Part shown: piece by piece, positions 18,311-37,466 of the stretch
Position numbering within the stretch: the stretch's first letter is position 1
How the letters are laid out: every line of letters begins with the position of its first letter
Source of the DNA: Haliangium sp050303215
GTDB taxonomy: Bacteria > Myxococcota_A > Polyangia > Haliangiales > Haliangiaceae
DNA: 64,000 nucleotides
Direction: 5' to 3'
Assembly (NCBI RefSeq): GCF_050303215.1
Contig: NZ_JBNLBH010000006.1
Location: 1-64,000, forward strand
The notes under the pieces: model-generated
Databases searched by the model: none
The model's input: only the letters and a program-made list of their open reading frames with translations
What the model was told of the DNA's origin: nothing
Position numbers and translations under genes: made by a program

Positions 18311-18352
18311 GCGAACCCGCCGCCGTCACCAGCGCAGACGGCGCGCGCTCGG

Positions 18353-19654
<1,302 letters not shown>

Positions 19655-19751
19655 GTGTTGCTCCTTGCTCGGGCCGCGGTGGGCCGGCGCCGACCCGAGG
19701 CCGAGGCGACTCGAGGCGACCGCGGCGCTCGGGGATGCGACCCGGGGCGCC

Positions 19752-21137
19752 TCAGTCGGCGAGCGCGTTCATGATCACGGTGTGGCTGGCGTTGCTGCGG
19801 ACGCCTCCGAAGTGGTTGCGCAGCAAGCCGTTGAAGAAGTACCCGCTGGTGTCGAAGTCGTTCAGGGTGTTGAGGACGTTGTCGGCGCAGGCGTCGGGGT
19901 ACAGGCGCGAGGCGTGCTCGGACACGAACTCGTCCTGCTGCTGGCCGTCGTTGAGGTCCATCATGGTCACGGTGGTGTACTCGACCTCGTTGTCGCCGCA
20001 GGCGTCACGCACGCCGAAGGCGTAGTCTCCGTCGGCGCACGGGGTCTCGTACCAGCCCCCGAAAGGCTCACCGGCGCCGGTGAGGGCGGGGCCGTTGAGG
20101 GGCTCGTGGAAGGCCACCTGGGTGTAGGTGTTGCGCTGGCCGAACTCGCACGCGGCGGTGCCGTTCATGGTGGTGAACGTGCCACACAAGCTGTTGTAGG
20201 AGGAGACGCCGTGGTGCCCGCCCGAGGCCAGGATCACGTCCTGGACCCGTGAGAACACGTTGATGTCCCAGTCGCCGTCCTGGAACTGCACGAACAGCCG
20301 GCGCAGGGCGTCGCGCACGATGGTGCTGCCCAGGGAGAAGCCGATCAGCGAGATCTTGCGGTTGGGGTTGGCGATGATGACCTGCTTGATGAAGCGCTGG
20401 GCGATGGGCGTGGCCCAGCCGTGGTCGATGTTTTTGGACACGTTGCCCGTGGTCCCGCCGGGGTCGTCCACGAGGTCGATGCGCAGGTCCACGGCGATGG
20501 TGCGGTAGCCGGCCGCGGGCAACAGCTCGGCGAGCTGGTCGCGGGCCTCGGTGTCGAACGGGGGGGTGACGCTGGTCGGGTCGGGGTGAAGGAAGGCCTC
20601 CCACTCGGCCGGGCTGTCGGAGTTGCCGTGGATGAGGAGCACGATGGGCTTGCCGGTGTCCTCGCTGACCCCGTTGGGGAAGGGGTACTCCTTGGCCGCG
20701 CAGGGGTAGTCGGTGATGGTGGCCGGGGTGTAGGACAGCCCGGCGGTGGAGCAGCCGGGGTGGATGTCGCCGTTGCCGTCAGCCTCGAGGGTGCGGTACT
20801 TGCCGCCGGGGTAGTTGGCGTCCCCGGCGGTCGGGATGGTGGCGCTGTCCCAGGTGTTCACGGTGGCCGTGGGCAGGGCGTCCTGGAACGAGGGCGCAGA
20901 GGCGCCGGTGGGCGCGTTCTGCATGGCCATGGCGCACGCCGACAGCGGGGTGGCGTCGGGCGCCCCCGGGGTGGCGTCGGGCGCAGTCGAAGCCGCATCC
21001 GGCGCGCTCGGGGCGGCGTCGGGGCTGCCGCCGCCGCCGCCGCCCGGGCAGGCGCTCAGCGGCAGCAAGGCCGCGGCTGCCAGGAGGACTCTGCCGAGAG
21101 CCGAGGACGAGGCGAGTCGTGTGCGTCGAACATCCAT
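19752..21137 (-). CDS. Secreted alpha/beta-hydrolase lipoprotein (lipase-like)
   Basis: 461 residues from the ATG at 21137. A lipobox (LLPLSAC) is followed by a Gly/Pro/Asp/Ala tether with repeated SAPDA units. The hydrolase core has an oxyanion-type IVLLIHGNSDSP and the nucleophile elbow GFSLGS, with later His candidates near the C-terminus (SHTVIM). The region is consistent with a lipase class 2 or PGAP1-like fold. Several Cys pairs suggest disulphides. The substrate is unknown; lipids or esters are likely. The 97-bp gap to the porin gene does not prove an operon. Two matching operator-like sequences lie upstream. Confidence 0.75.
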   Translation of the reverse strand: MDVRRTRLASSSALGRVLLAAAALLPLSACPGGGGGGSPDAAPSAPDAASTAPDATPGAPDATPLSACAMAMQNAPTGASAPSFQDALPTATVNTWDSATIPTAGDANYPGGKYRTLEADGNGDIHPGCSTAGLSYTPATITDYPCAAKEYPFPNGVSEDTGKPIVLLIHGNSDSPAEWEAFLHPDPTSVTPPFDTEARDQLAELLPAAGYRTIAVDLRIDLVDDPGGTTGNVSKNIDHGWATPIAQRFIKQVIIANPNRKISLIGFSLGSTIVRDALRRLFVQFQDGDWDINVFSRVQDVILASGGHHGVSSYNSLCGTFTTMNGTAACEFGQRNTYTQVAFHEPLNGPALTGAGEPFGGWYETPCADGDYAFGVRDACGDNEVEYTTVTMMDLNDGQQQDEFVSEHASRLYPDACADNVLNTLNDFDTSGYFFNGLLRNHFGGVRSNASHTVIMNALAD

Positions 21138-21199
21138 GGATACTGCCTTTCGCGGGTTTCAGTGGAGACCGTGAACGTGTGTCGTATTGCTTAACTCGG

Positions 21200-21353
21200 C
21201 TCGATATTGCATTGCAACAAGAATCTCTGAGCGGCGGTCGCTGCCGGGCCGACGCGGTCTACGCCCCACTACGGCCCTACCCTCGGGCACGCGGCGGCCA
21301 GAGCGATAATGACGCAATGCATTAGTGGCAACTCGATATTGCGCGCCGCAACA
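21200..21353. promoter_or_regulatory. Pair of matching operator-like sites upstream of the lipase gene
   Basis: CTCGATATTGC followed by GCAACA occurs twice, at 21200-21219 and 21332-21353, with 3 and 5 bases between the halves. They flank the low-GC spacer between the lipase gene (minus) and the small membrane protein gene. Repetition of an 11-base AT-containing word in a GC-rich genome suggests a regulator binding site. No factor can be named and no clear -35/-10 pair was found. Confidence 0.3.
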
Positions 21354-21397
21354 CGGCCGGCGGGACCGTCGACGGTCGGCCCGCAGGCCCCGGCCGG

Positions 21398-21669
21398 TCA
21401 GGCGGGATCGACGCCGTCACCGGTGGGATCGACGGCGGGCTCGGCGCCGGCGTCGGGGGCGCTGGGGCCGGGGTCGTGATCGGGCGCGGCGCCGGGCAGC
21501 CAGGTGGCGGCGTCGGGCCAGTCGATCTCGACCGGGGCGGGCACGGCCAGATCGGACTGGCTGCGGCAGGTGCCGATGCCGAGCCCGACCAGGGCCAGGA
21601 TCAGGGCCAGGCCCAGCAGGCGCGGCCAGGCGCGCGCGCGCCGGCGCGGGGCTTGCTCCGCGTCTTCGC

Positions 21670-21673
<4 letters not shown>
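21398..21673 (-). CDS. Small single-pass membrane protein, coupled to ptsI
   Basis: 91 residues starting at a TTG at 21673 that overlaps the TGA of ptsI (TTGA). No ATG or GTG is available after the ptsI stop. An acidic/basic start (SEDAEQAPRRRARAW) is followed by one hydrophobic helix (LLGLALILALVGLGIGTC) and a Pro/Asp/Ala-rich extracytoplasmic tail with PDAGAEP and PTGDGVDP. Function is unknown. The stop-start overlap argues it is made together with enzyme I. Confidence 0.55.
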
Positions 21674-23445
<1,772 letters not shown>

Positions 23446-23544
23446 GTGCTCTCCTCGTCCTCGGAACGTGCTGTGCGCAGGGCGCGGACCTCCGGCGGAG
23501 GCCAAATCGGGCGGGCGCGCGAGCCGGAGCGCGGGCCACAGACA

Positions 23545-23820
23545 TCACTTGTCCTCCCCGAAGCGGTCGCGCACGAGCTGGGCCAGGGCCTCGCCGGCCT
23601 CCTCGGCCTGGGGCCCCTCGGTCCGGATGCGGATGACCGAGCCCATGGATGCCACCAGCATCAGCACGCCCATGATACTCTTGCCGTTGACCTCCTGACC
23701 GTCCTTCTCGACCAACACCCGACACGGAAACTTGGCCGCGGTCTGGACGAACTTGGTCGCCGCCCGGGCGTGCATGCCCAGCTCGTTGCAGATCGTCACC
23801 GAAAGCTCGTGGGTGTCCAT
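23545..23820 (-). CDS. ptsH: HPr phosphocarrier protein
   Basis: 91 residues from the ATG at 23820. HPr shuttles phosphate between enzyme I and EIIA proteins. The active-site motif GMHARAA (H17) is present, and so is the regulatory serine in NGKSIMGVLML (S48), the site phosphorylated by HPr kinase. The gene begins 5 bases after the rapZ stop and lies about 100 bp before ptsI. Confidence 0.95.
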   Translation of the reverse strand: MDTHELSVTICNELGMHARAATKFVQTAAKFPCRVLVEKDGQEVNGKSIMGVLMLVASMGSVIRIRTEGPQAEEAGEALAQLVRDRFGEDK

Positions 23821-23825
23821 GTTGG

Positions 23826-25694
<1,869 letters not shown>

Positions 25695-25712
25695 CGGCCA
25701 TGGGAGGATAGG

Positions 25713-26174
25713 TCAGTACTTGGCGTCCTCTTCTTCGATCACCTCGTACATGCCATCGGCGTCGTCAGCGCTGAGCAGGCGGCGCCGGAAGTCGGCGTTC
25801 TTGAACACCCTGCTGATGCGGGCCAACGCCTTCAGGTGGGCGCCGGTCGAGGCCTCGGGCGCGACCAATACGAAGAACAGGTAGGTGGGCTGGCCATCCA
25901 TGGAGTCGAAGTCGACGCCGCGCCGGATCCGCGCCAGGCCGGCCACGATGTGGTCGACCGTGGCCAGCTTGCCGTGGGGAATGGCCACGCCCTCGCCGAT
26001 CGCGGTCGAGGCCAGGCTCTCGCGCTCGATCAGGACCCGGGTCAGCTCGTCCCGATCGATGTTGGGATGGTTGGCCGAGACCAGCCCCGCCAGCTCTCGG
26101 ATGATGCCGTTCTTGTCCGTGGAGCGCAGCGACGGCAGCAGCATCTCGCGTCGAATGAGGTCGACGATCTTCAT
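25713..26174 (-). CDS. ptsN: PTS nitrogen-regulatory enzyme IIA (EIIA-Ntr)
   Basis: 153 residues from the ATG at 26174. The phosphorylatable His lies in AIPHGKL (H67), with the conserved IGEGVAIPH before it and VAPEASTGAHLKALARISR after it. EIIA-Ntr receives phosphate from HPr and regulates kinases, potassium uptake or other targets instead of sugar import. It sits 66 bp after hpf and 18 bp before hprK. In many proteobacteria ptsN also neighbours rpoN, which here lies about 4 kb away. Confidence 0.93.
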   Translation of the reverse strand: MKIVDLIRREMLLPSLRSTDKNGIIRELAGLVSANHPNIDRDELTRVLIERESLASTAIGEGVAIPHGKLATVDHIVAGLARIRRGVDFDSMDGQPTYLFFVLVAPEASTGAHLKALARISRVFKNADFRRRLLSADDADGMYEVIEEEDAKY

Positions 26175-26240
26175 TGCCTGGGGCTCACGCTACCACAATG
26201 CCGACAGACGTGGTTGCCCGGCCGCCCGCCATTCCACGCC

Positions 26241-26879
26241 TCAGGAGGGCGGCGCGGCCTCCGCGGGCGAGGCCTCGATGAGGCCGTAGCTGTCATCGTC
26301 TCGACGATAGACGACGTTGACCCGTCCGGTCTCGTCGTGCCGGAAGACCAGAAACTGCTCATGGAGCAGGTTGAGCTGCATGATGGCCTCCGACACCGAC
26401 ATCGGGTTGGCATGGAACTTCTCGGTCTTGACCACCACCGGAGGCACCGCCAACTCGGGCACGCTGCCGGGCGCCGCCGCCTCGAACTCGGCCGCCGCTT
26501 CGGACTCGACCTCGTCCTCGCCCTCGGGCTCGGGATCGGACACCACCGTGTGCGACCACGGCAGCGGGGACAGGTGGGTCTTGGACTTGTGGGTGCGCAG
26601 CTTGTCCTTGTAGCGCCGCACCTGCTTCTCGATCTTGGCCGTGACCAGATCGATGGACGAATACATGCTCTCGCTGGCCTCGCGCCCGGCCACGGTCAAC
26701 CCGTTGTGAAGCTGCATGGTGACGTCTACCCGATGGTTGTAACCCCGCTCGGTGCTCATCACCACGTGTACCGCAATCGGGTCTGGGAAGTACTTCCTGA
26801 TGCGCTCCATGCGCTCGCGTGCGTACTCTTTGAGCGCTTCCGTGGCTTCCATATGGCGGAAGGTCACCGAGAATTGCAT
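26241..26879 (-). CDS. hpf: Ribosome hibernation promoting factor (long form)
   Basis: 212 residues from the ATG at 26879, with a strong Shine-Dalgarno GGAGGA about 7 bases upstream. The N-terminal RaiA/HPF domain (MQFSVTFRHMEATEALKEYA, DPIAVHVVMSTERG, LTVAGREASESMYSSIDLVTAKIEKQVRRYKDK) is followed by an unusually acidic, Ala-rich linker (about residues 115-145). The C-terminal dimerisation domain (VVKTEKFHANPMSVSEAIMQLNLL, FRHDETGRVNVVYRRDD) follows. Long HPF dimerises ribosomes into 100S in slow growth. It opens the PTS-Ntr cluster. Confidence 0.95.
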   Translation of the reverse strand: MQFSVTFRHMEATEALKEYARERMERIRKYFPDPIAVHVVMSTERGYNHRVDVTMQLHNGLTVAGREASESMYSSIDLVTAKIEKQVRRYKDKLRTHKSKTHLSPLPWSHTVVSDPEPEGEDEVESEAAAEFEAAAPGSVPELAVPPVVVKTEKFHANPMSVSEAIMQLNLLHEQFLVFRHDETGRVNVVYRRDDDSYGLIEASPAEAAPPS

Positions 26880-27060
26880 TCATTCCTCCATGTAGCGGGT
26901 TCCTCTCAGTGTACACCCAACCGAGGCGTACCAGGCGAGAGAGCCGAGCGCATTTCGTCACCGACCCGTCGCGGCCGGGCAAAGTGCACCCCGCCCACAC
27001 AAAGCGGTGACACTTTCCTCCTGCCGCGGTGTTGAACCTAGCGAACCCGGACCAACGCCC

Positions 27061-27552
27061 GTGGCCATCGACACCGAAACCTACTACCGCACCTACGGGC
27101 CGATGGTCCTCCGACGGTGCCGACAGATGCTCAAGAACGAAGACCAGGCTCTCGACGCGATGCACGATGTGTTCGTACAGCTCCTGCGCCATCAGGATCG
27201 CCTGCAGGACAGCGCGCCGTCGAGCCTGCTGTTCCGGATCGCGACCAACGTGTGCCTCAACAGCATCCGCTCGGCCGGACGCCGGCCCGAGACCTCGACC
27301 TCGGCATCGGACGACGGGCTGCTCGACCGCATCGCCCACACCGACGACCCCGCCGCCCAGAGCGCGGCCCGGTCGGTGCTGGCGCGCCTGTTCCGCCACG
27401 AGCAGCCGTCCACCCGGTCCATCGCGGTGATGCACCTGTACGACGGCATGACCCTCGACGAGGTCGCCGGTGAGGTGGGCATGTCGGTGTCCGGGGTCCG
27501 CAAGCGACTGCGTAAGCTGCGTGCTCAGTTGCACGAGCTGGAGGCGATATGA
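27061..27552 (+). CDS. ECF-type RNA polymerase sigma factor
   Basis: 163 residues if started at the GTG at 27061 (AIDTETYYRTYGPMVLRRC); an in-frame GTG at 27007 would add 18 less likely residues. Sigma-2 helices (LKNEDQALDAMHDVFVQLL, SLLFRIATNVCLNSIR) and sigma-4 (MTLDEVAGEVGMSVSGVRKRLRKLR) are clear, and the conserved region 3 is absent, as in ECF factors. It heads an operon: its stop overlaps the ATG of a membrane anti-sigma candidate (ATGA), which itself overlaps a caspase-like gene. Promoter specificity is unknown. Confidence 0.9.
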   Translation: MAIDTETYYRTYGPMVLRRCRQMLKNEDQALDAMHDVFVQLLRHQDRLQDSAPSSLLFRIATNVCLNSIRSAGRRPETSTSASDDGLLDRIAHTDDPAAQSAARSVLARLFRHEQPSTRSIAVMHLYDGMTLDEVAGEVGMSVSGVRKRLRKLRAQLHELEAI

Positions 27553-28409
27553 CTTCGAAGCCGCCCCTTCCCGACTGGCTCCTGGAACGCATGGCCGTGG
27601 ACGAGCTCCCGCCCGGGCGCTCGGACCGCGCGGAGCTGGCCCAGCGCGCCGACGAGCCCGAGGTGGCCGCGCGGCTGGAGACCCTGCAGGCGTCCAATCA
27701 GGAGATCCTGGCCGCCTACCCGCCCGCGACCGTGGCCGCCGAGGTCGAACGCCGAACCCGCCTGGCCGAGGCCCGCGCCGGCGCGCAGCGAGCCCGATCC
27801 CGGCCCCGACCCCGGCCCCGACCGATGTGGCAGTGGGCGCTGGCGGGCAGCGCGGCCGTGGCCGCGGCGGTGGCGGTGGCGGTGGTGACTCGCTCTGACG
27901 GACCCGGTGAGATGGTGGCCATATACACCCCGGGCACCGGGCCGGGCGCTGAGCCGAGCGCCGAGGTGGTCCGCCCCAAGGGCGACGCCCGCCTGCTGGT
28001 GTTCCGCAAGCGAGCGGAGGCCGTCGAGGCCCTGGAGCGCAACGCCGTGGTCCGCCCCGGCGACCTGCTGCAGCTCTCGTACCTGGCCGCCGGGCGCCCC
28101 CACGGGGTGGTCCTGTCCATCGACGGCGGGGGCGCGGTCACGCTGCACTACCCCGAGCGCCCCGACGGCGACACCGCCCTGGCCGAGGGCGGGCCGGTCA
28201 GCCTGGCCCACTCGTATCAGCTCGACGACGCCCCCGAGTTCGAGCGCTTCTTCCTGATCACGGCCGATCGCGCCATCGCGGTCGAGGACCTGCTCGAGAG
28301 CGCGCGCGCCCTGGCCGACGAGGCCGACCGCGCCCGCGCCGAGCCCCTGGCTCTGTCCCCGGGCTTGGACCAGTACTCCATCCTCCTGCGCAAGGAGTCT
28401 CAGCCATGA
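27549..28409 (+). CDS. Probable membrane anti-sigma factor with C-terminal DUF4384-like domain
   Basis: 286 residues from the ATG at 27549, overlapping the sigma gene by 4 bases. The cytoplasmic N-terminus is helical (PPLPDWLLERMAVDELPPG, RADEPEVAARLETLQAS). A run of RP repeats (RSRPRPRPRP) precedes one membrane helix (WALAGSAAVAAAVAVAVV). The outer part (DARLLVFRKRAEAVEALE, GDLLQLSYLAAGRPHGVVLSIDGGG) is like DUF4384 domains, which often accompany caspase-family genes. I infer anti-sigma function from position and topology. No zinc-binding HxxxCxxC is seen. It overlaps the caspase gene by 4 bases. Confidence 0.78.
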   Translation: MTSKPPLPDWLLERMAVDELPPGRSDRAELAQRADEPEVAARLETLQASNQEILAAYPPATVAAEVERRTRLAEARAGAQRARSRPRPRPRPMWQWALAGSAAVAAAVAVAVVTRSDGPGEMVAIYTPGTGPGAEPSAEVVRPKGDARLLVFRKRAEAVEALERNAVVRPGDLLQLSYLAAGRPHGVVLSIDGGGAVTLHYPERPDGDTALAEGGPVSLAHSYQLDDAPEFERFFLITADRAIAVEDLLESARALADEADRARAEPLALSPGLDQYSILLRKESQP

Positions 28410-30559
28410 AGACGATGTCCTCTCTCTCGTTCGCCACGCTCGCACTGGTGACGCTCGCCGCCGTCGCTCCCCCGGCCCAGGCCGCGTCCCCGGCCACCGA
28501 GCTGCGCCGCTTCGCCGTCATCATCGGCGCCAACGACGGCGGCCCCGACCGGGTCCGCCTGCGCTACGCGGTCACCGACGCCCGCGCCGTGGCCCAGGTG
28601 GCGCGCGAGCTCGGCGGGGTCGCCGAGGCCGACGTGACCCTGCTGCTCGACCCCGGCGCCGACACCCTCGAGGCCGGCTTCGCCGCCATGCGCCAGCGCG
28701 TGCGCGCGGCCCAGGGCAGCGGCGTCCGCACCGAGCTGCTGGTGTATTATTCGGGACACTCCGACGAAGACGGCCTGCTCCTGGGCGGCGCCCGCTACTC
28801 GTATGACGCCCTCCGCCACAGCATCCGCACGGTCCCGGCCGACGTGCACATCGCCATCCTCGACTCATGCGCGTCGGGCGCGTTCACGCGCACCAAGGGC
28901 GGTGTGCGCCGACCGGCGTTCCTGGTCGACCAGGCCAACCAGGTCCGCGGCCACGCGTTCCTGTCGTCGAGCTCGGCCTCCGAGGCGGCCCAGGAGTCCG
29001 ATCGCATCCAGGCCTCGTTCTTCACCCACTACCTGGTCTCGGGCCTGCGCGGCGGCGCCGACAGCAACCGCGACGGCCGGGTGACCCTGCGCGAGGCCTA
29101 TCAGTTCGCCTTCGACGAGACCGTGGCCCGCACCGAGCGCACCCGCTACGGCGCCCAGCACCCGGCCTACGATCTGCACCTGGCCGGCACCGGCGACGTG
29201 GTCATGACCGACCTGCGCGCCACCGGCGCGTCTCTGATCCTGGCCGAGGACATCACCGGGCGGCTGTACATCCGCGACCAGCGCGGCACCTTGGTGCTCG
29301 AGCTGCAGAAGACCGCGGGTGCGCCGGTGCTGCTGGGCCTGGGGCCGGCCCGCTACGAGATCACGGTCGAAAACGGCAAGCAGCGCTTCCGGGCCACGGT
29401 CGCCCTCGATCGTCAGCGCCAGGTCACGCTCGGCGCCGAGCAGCTCCACCCGATCGCGGGCGAGGCCACCGTGGCCCGCGGCGACACCGACGGCGACGCC
29501 GCCCCGGCCGCGGACATCGATTACTCTCCGTTCACCATCTCGATGCTGCCGTCGCTGGACGGCAAGCGCCCGGGCGACAGCGCCCACCTGGCCATCAACG
29601 TCATCGGCGGGCGCGGGGTCGCGCTGCGCGGGCTGGAGTTGGGCTCGGTGCTCAACCTGCGCACCGGCCCGGTCGAAGGGGTGCAGGTCTCCGGGGTGGC
29701 CAACGTGAACCAGGCCGTCACCACCGGGGTCCAGCTCGCCGGCGCGGTCAACGTCAACGGCGCCGACACCCGCGGAATCCAGGTCGCCGGCGCCGCCAAC
29801 TGGAACGGCGGCTCCATGCGCGGGCCCCAGGTCGCCGGCGCGCTCAACGTCAACCGCGGCGACGCCCACTACGTCCAGGTCGCCGGCGCCGCCAACTGGA
29901 ACAACGGCGCCATGTACGGGCTCCAGATCGCCGGCGCCGTCAACGTCAACCGGGGCGCCGTGCGCGGGGGCCAGCTCTCGGTGATCAACATCGGCAACGA
30001 CGTCGACGGGGTCCAGCTCGGCGTGGTCAATATCGCCCGCCACGTGCGCGGGGTCCAGCTCGGCCTGGTCAACATCGCCGACACCCACGACGGCGTGCCC
30101 ATCGGCCTGGTCAGCGCGGTCCGCGACGGCTATCACTCGTTCGAGGCCTGGACCAGCGACCTGGCCCCGGTGAACGTCGGCGTGAAGCTGGGCTCGCGCC
30201 GCTTCTACTCCATGCTCATGGCCGGCGCCGACCAGGACGGGCTGCTCGTCGGCCTCGCCTTCGGCGTTCACCTGCCGGTCGCGGGCTACCACCTCGACAT
30301 CGACGCCGGCGCCTACGAAACCCTCGACAGCGAGCGCGATTGGGAGAGCGACTCGACCTTGCTCACCCGCGCCCGCGCCGCGGTCAAGATCCCGCTTGGC
30401 GTGGGCCTGTCGGCTTTCGGCGGCGTGTCCATGGACGCGGCCATCGCCCTCGATGGCGCGCCCGTGGACGACCCGTCCCTGTTCAAGAGCCGCCGCATCG
30501 AGCGCGGCCGGGTGAGCCTCCGGCTGCTGCCGGGGCTGTTCGCCGGGCTCGCCTATTGA
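28406..30559 (+). CDS. Secreted caspase-family protease fused to a repetitive surface domain
   Basis: 717 residues from the ATG at 28406, with a signal peptide ending PAQAAS. The caspase-like p20 region has FAVIIGANDG, the catalytic His in YYSGHSDEDG (H118) and catalytic Cys in ILDSCASGA (C155). Between about residues 400 and 570 there are many 9-12 residue repeats of the form VQVAGAANWN, VQLAGAVNVN, VQLGVVNIA, like the LA_2272/MORN-like surface repeats of leptospires. The C-terminus is a beta-barrel-like region ending in an aromatic residue (LFAGLAY). Such a protease would be exported. Substrate and activator are unknown. It is the third gene of the sigma/anti-sigma operon. Confidence 0.88.
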   Translation: MKTMSSLSFATLALVTLAAVAPPAQAASPATELRRFAVIIGANDGGPDRVRLRYAVTDARAVAQVARELGGVAEADVTLLLDPGADTLEAGFAAMRQRVRAAQGSGVRTELLVYYSGHSDEDGLLLGGARYSYDALRHSIRTVPADVHIAILDSCASGAFTRTKGGVRRPAFLVDQANQVRGHAFLSSSSASEAAQESDRIQASFFTHYLVSGLRGGADSNRDGRVTLREAYQFAFDETVARTERTRYGAQHPAYDLHLAGTGDVVMTDLRATGASLILAEDITGRLYIRDQRGTLVLELQKTAGAPVLLGLGPARYEITVENGKQRFRATVALDRQRQVTLGAEQLHPIAGEATVARGDTDGDAAPAADIDYSPFTISMLPSLDGKRPGDSAHLAINVIGGRGVALRGLELGSVLNLRTGPVEGVQVSGVANVNQAVTTGVQLAGAVNVNGADTRGIQVAGAANWNGGSMRGPQVAGALNVNRGDAHYVQVAGAANWNNGAMYGLQIAGAVNVNRGAVRGGQLSVINIGNDVDGVQLGVVNIARHVRGVQLGLVNIADTHDGVPIGLVSAVRDGYHSFEAWTSDLAPVNVGVKLGSRRFYSMLMAGADQDGLLVGLAFGVHLPVAGYHLDIDAGAYETLDSERDWESDSTLLTRARAAVKIPLGVGLSAFGGVSMDAAIALDGAPVDDPSLFKSRRIERGRVSLRLLPGLFAGLAY

Positions 30560-30570
30560 GGCCTCACTCG

Positions 30571-30593
30571 CGCGGCCGCGCGTCGCGGCCGCG
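30571..30593. terminator. GC hairpin between convergent caspase and rpoN genes
   Basis: CGCGGCCGCG, a 3-base spacer and CGCGGCCGCG form a perfect stem-loop in the 44-bp space between the two convergent stops. No U-run follows on either strand. It could slow both transcripts but is not a canonical intrinsic terminator. Confidence 0.35.
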
Positions 30594-30603
30594 GCCGGCG
30601 GGC

Positions 30604-32091
<1,488 letters not shown>

Positions 32092-32512
32092 GACGATTCT
32101 CCTTTCGATCCGGCGACTTACCGGACTGCGCTCAAAAGCATACCCGCTCCCTGGACGGCTGTAAAGCGCCCATTAGGCCCGTGGCCTAATATTTGCATTT
32201 CGCCCTTGACAAGGGCCCCGCCGCGCCCCTCGCGACCACCGTCACCGCGGGCACACGGAGACGATGATGCCCACAGTTGGGGGTCGCATGCAAGTGCGAC
32301 GCCGGCTTCCCGCCCTCCTGTGCCGGGCCGCGATGGCCGGGCCGGGCCCGGGAGGTCGTCCACCCCGGCGACGAGGACCATGGCCGCCCGCGAGCAGGGC
32401 GACGCCGAGCCCGGCCAGGTTACAAGCCTCCGGCCGCCGTGCTACCGTCGACCTCCCGGGACGCTGCCACAGGCACGTTCCCGCGGCGCCAGATCTCGAC
32501 ACAGGGGTGTGC
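32092..32512. promoter_or_regulatory. Divergent regulatory spacer between rpoN and prkA
   Basis: 420 bp with no gene. The first 150 bp from rpoN are lower in GC and hold the rpoN Shine-Dalgarno and the sigma-54 element described next. About 315 bases of untranslated leader would separate that promoter from the prkA ATG. Just after it a CCCTTG/CAAGGG dyad (32203-32215) may form a hairpin at the start of the transcript. The distal leader (about 32330-32500) shows no clear second promoter. Confidence 0.6.
32172..32197 (+). promoter_or_regulatory. Sigma-54 -24/-12 promoter overlapping a perfect palindrome, facing prkA
   Basis: TGGCCTAATATTTGCA at 32182-32197 matches the sigma-54 consensus with GG and GC separated by exactly 10 bases (-24 GG, -12 GC) and the typical TTGCA end. 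Overlapping its upstream half is a perfect inverted repeat ATTAGGCC-CGT-GGCCTAAT (32172-32190). The -24 element lies within its right arm, so a protein bound to the palindrome would compete with or touch the holoenzyme. Start of transcription would be near 32208. The operon downstream (prkA, yeaH, spoVR) is sigma-54-linked in enterobacteria. Confidence 0.72.
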
Positions 32513-34558
<2,046 letters not shown>

Positions 34559-34584
34559 GCCGCCGGCTCGGTGCAGGAGAACCC

Positions 34585-34800
34585 ATGGACCCCCGCGGTA
34601 TCGGATCGGTCGCCGTCGAGCTCAACAACACCGCCGCCCAGCTCCTGGCCAAGCTGTGCGTCGAGCTCGACAGCCAGGACCCGGCCGGCGTGCTGTCGCG
34701 CGCGCTCGGGCTGCTCGAGATGTCGCTCCGGGCCAAGCGGCGCGGCGAGCGGCTATGCTTCCAAAACCACCGCGGCGAGCTGTCGGACGTGGTCTTCTAA
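34585..34800 (+). CDS. Small conserved-looking protein inside the prkA-yeaH operon
   Basis: 71 residues from the ATG at 34585, which has a good ribosome site (AGGAGA 5 bases upstream). It sits 26 bases after prkA and 18 before yeaH, in line with the operon. The sequence (NTAAQLLAKLCVELDS, AGVLSRALGLLEMSLRAKRRGER, NHRGELSDVVF) is helical with an ordinary composition, and the C-terminal part ends in a possible strand. I do not recognise it as part of the standard yeaG-yeaH-ycgB set. It may be a lineage-specific partner of PrkA. Confidence 0.7.
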   Translation: MDPRGIGSVAVELNNTAAQLLAKLCVELDSQDPAGVLSRALGLLEMSLRAKRRGERLCFQNHRGELSDVVF

Positions 34801-34818
34801 ATGGGTGGGTCACAGTAG

Positions 34819-35925
<1,107 letters not shown>

Positions 35926-35927
35926 CC

Positions 35928-37433
<1,506 letters not shown>

Positions 37434-37466
37434 GTCCGGCGCGGGAGTCCGATCGGTGAGGACGGT

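Noticed and set aside
30571..30593. Canonical rho-independent terminator
   Set aside because: Good stem but no U-run on either strand, so kept only as a low-confidence hairpin.
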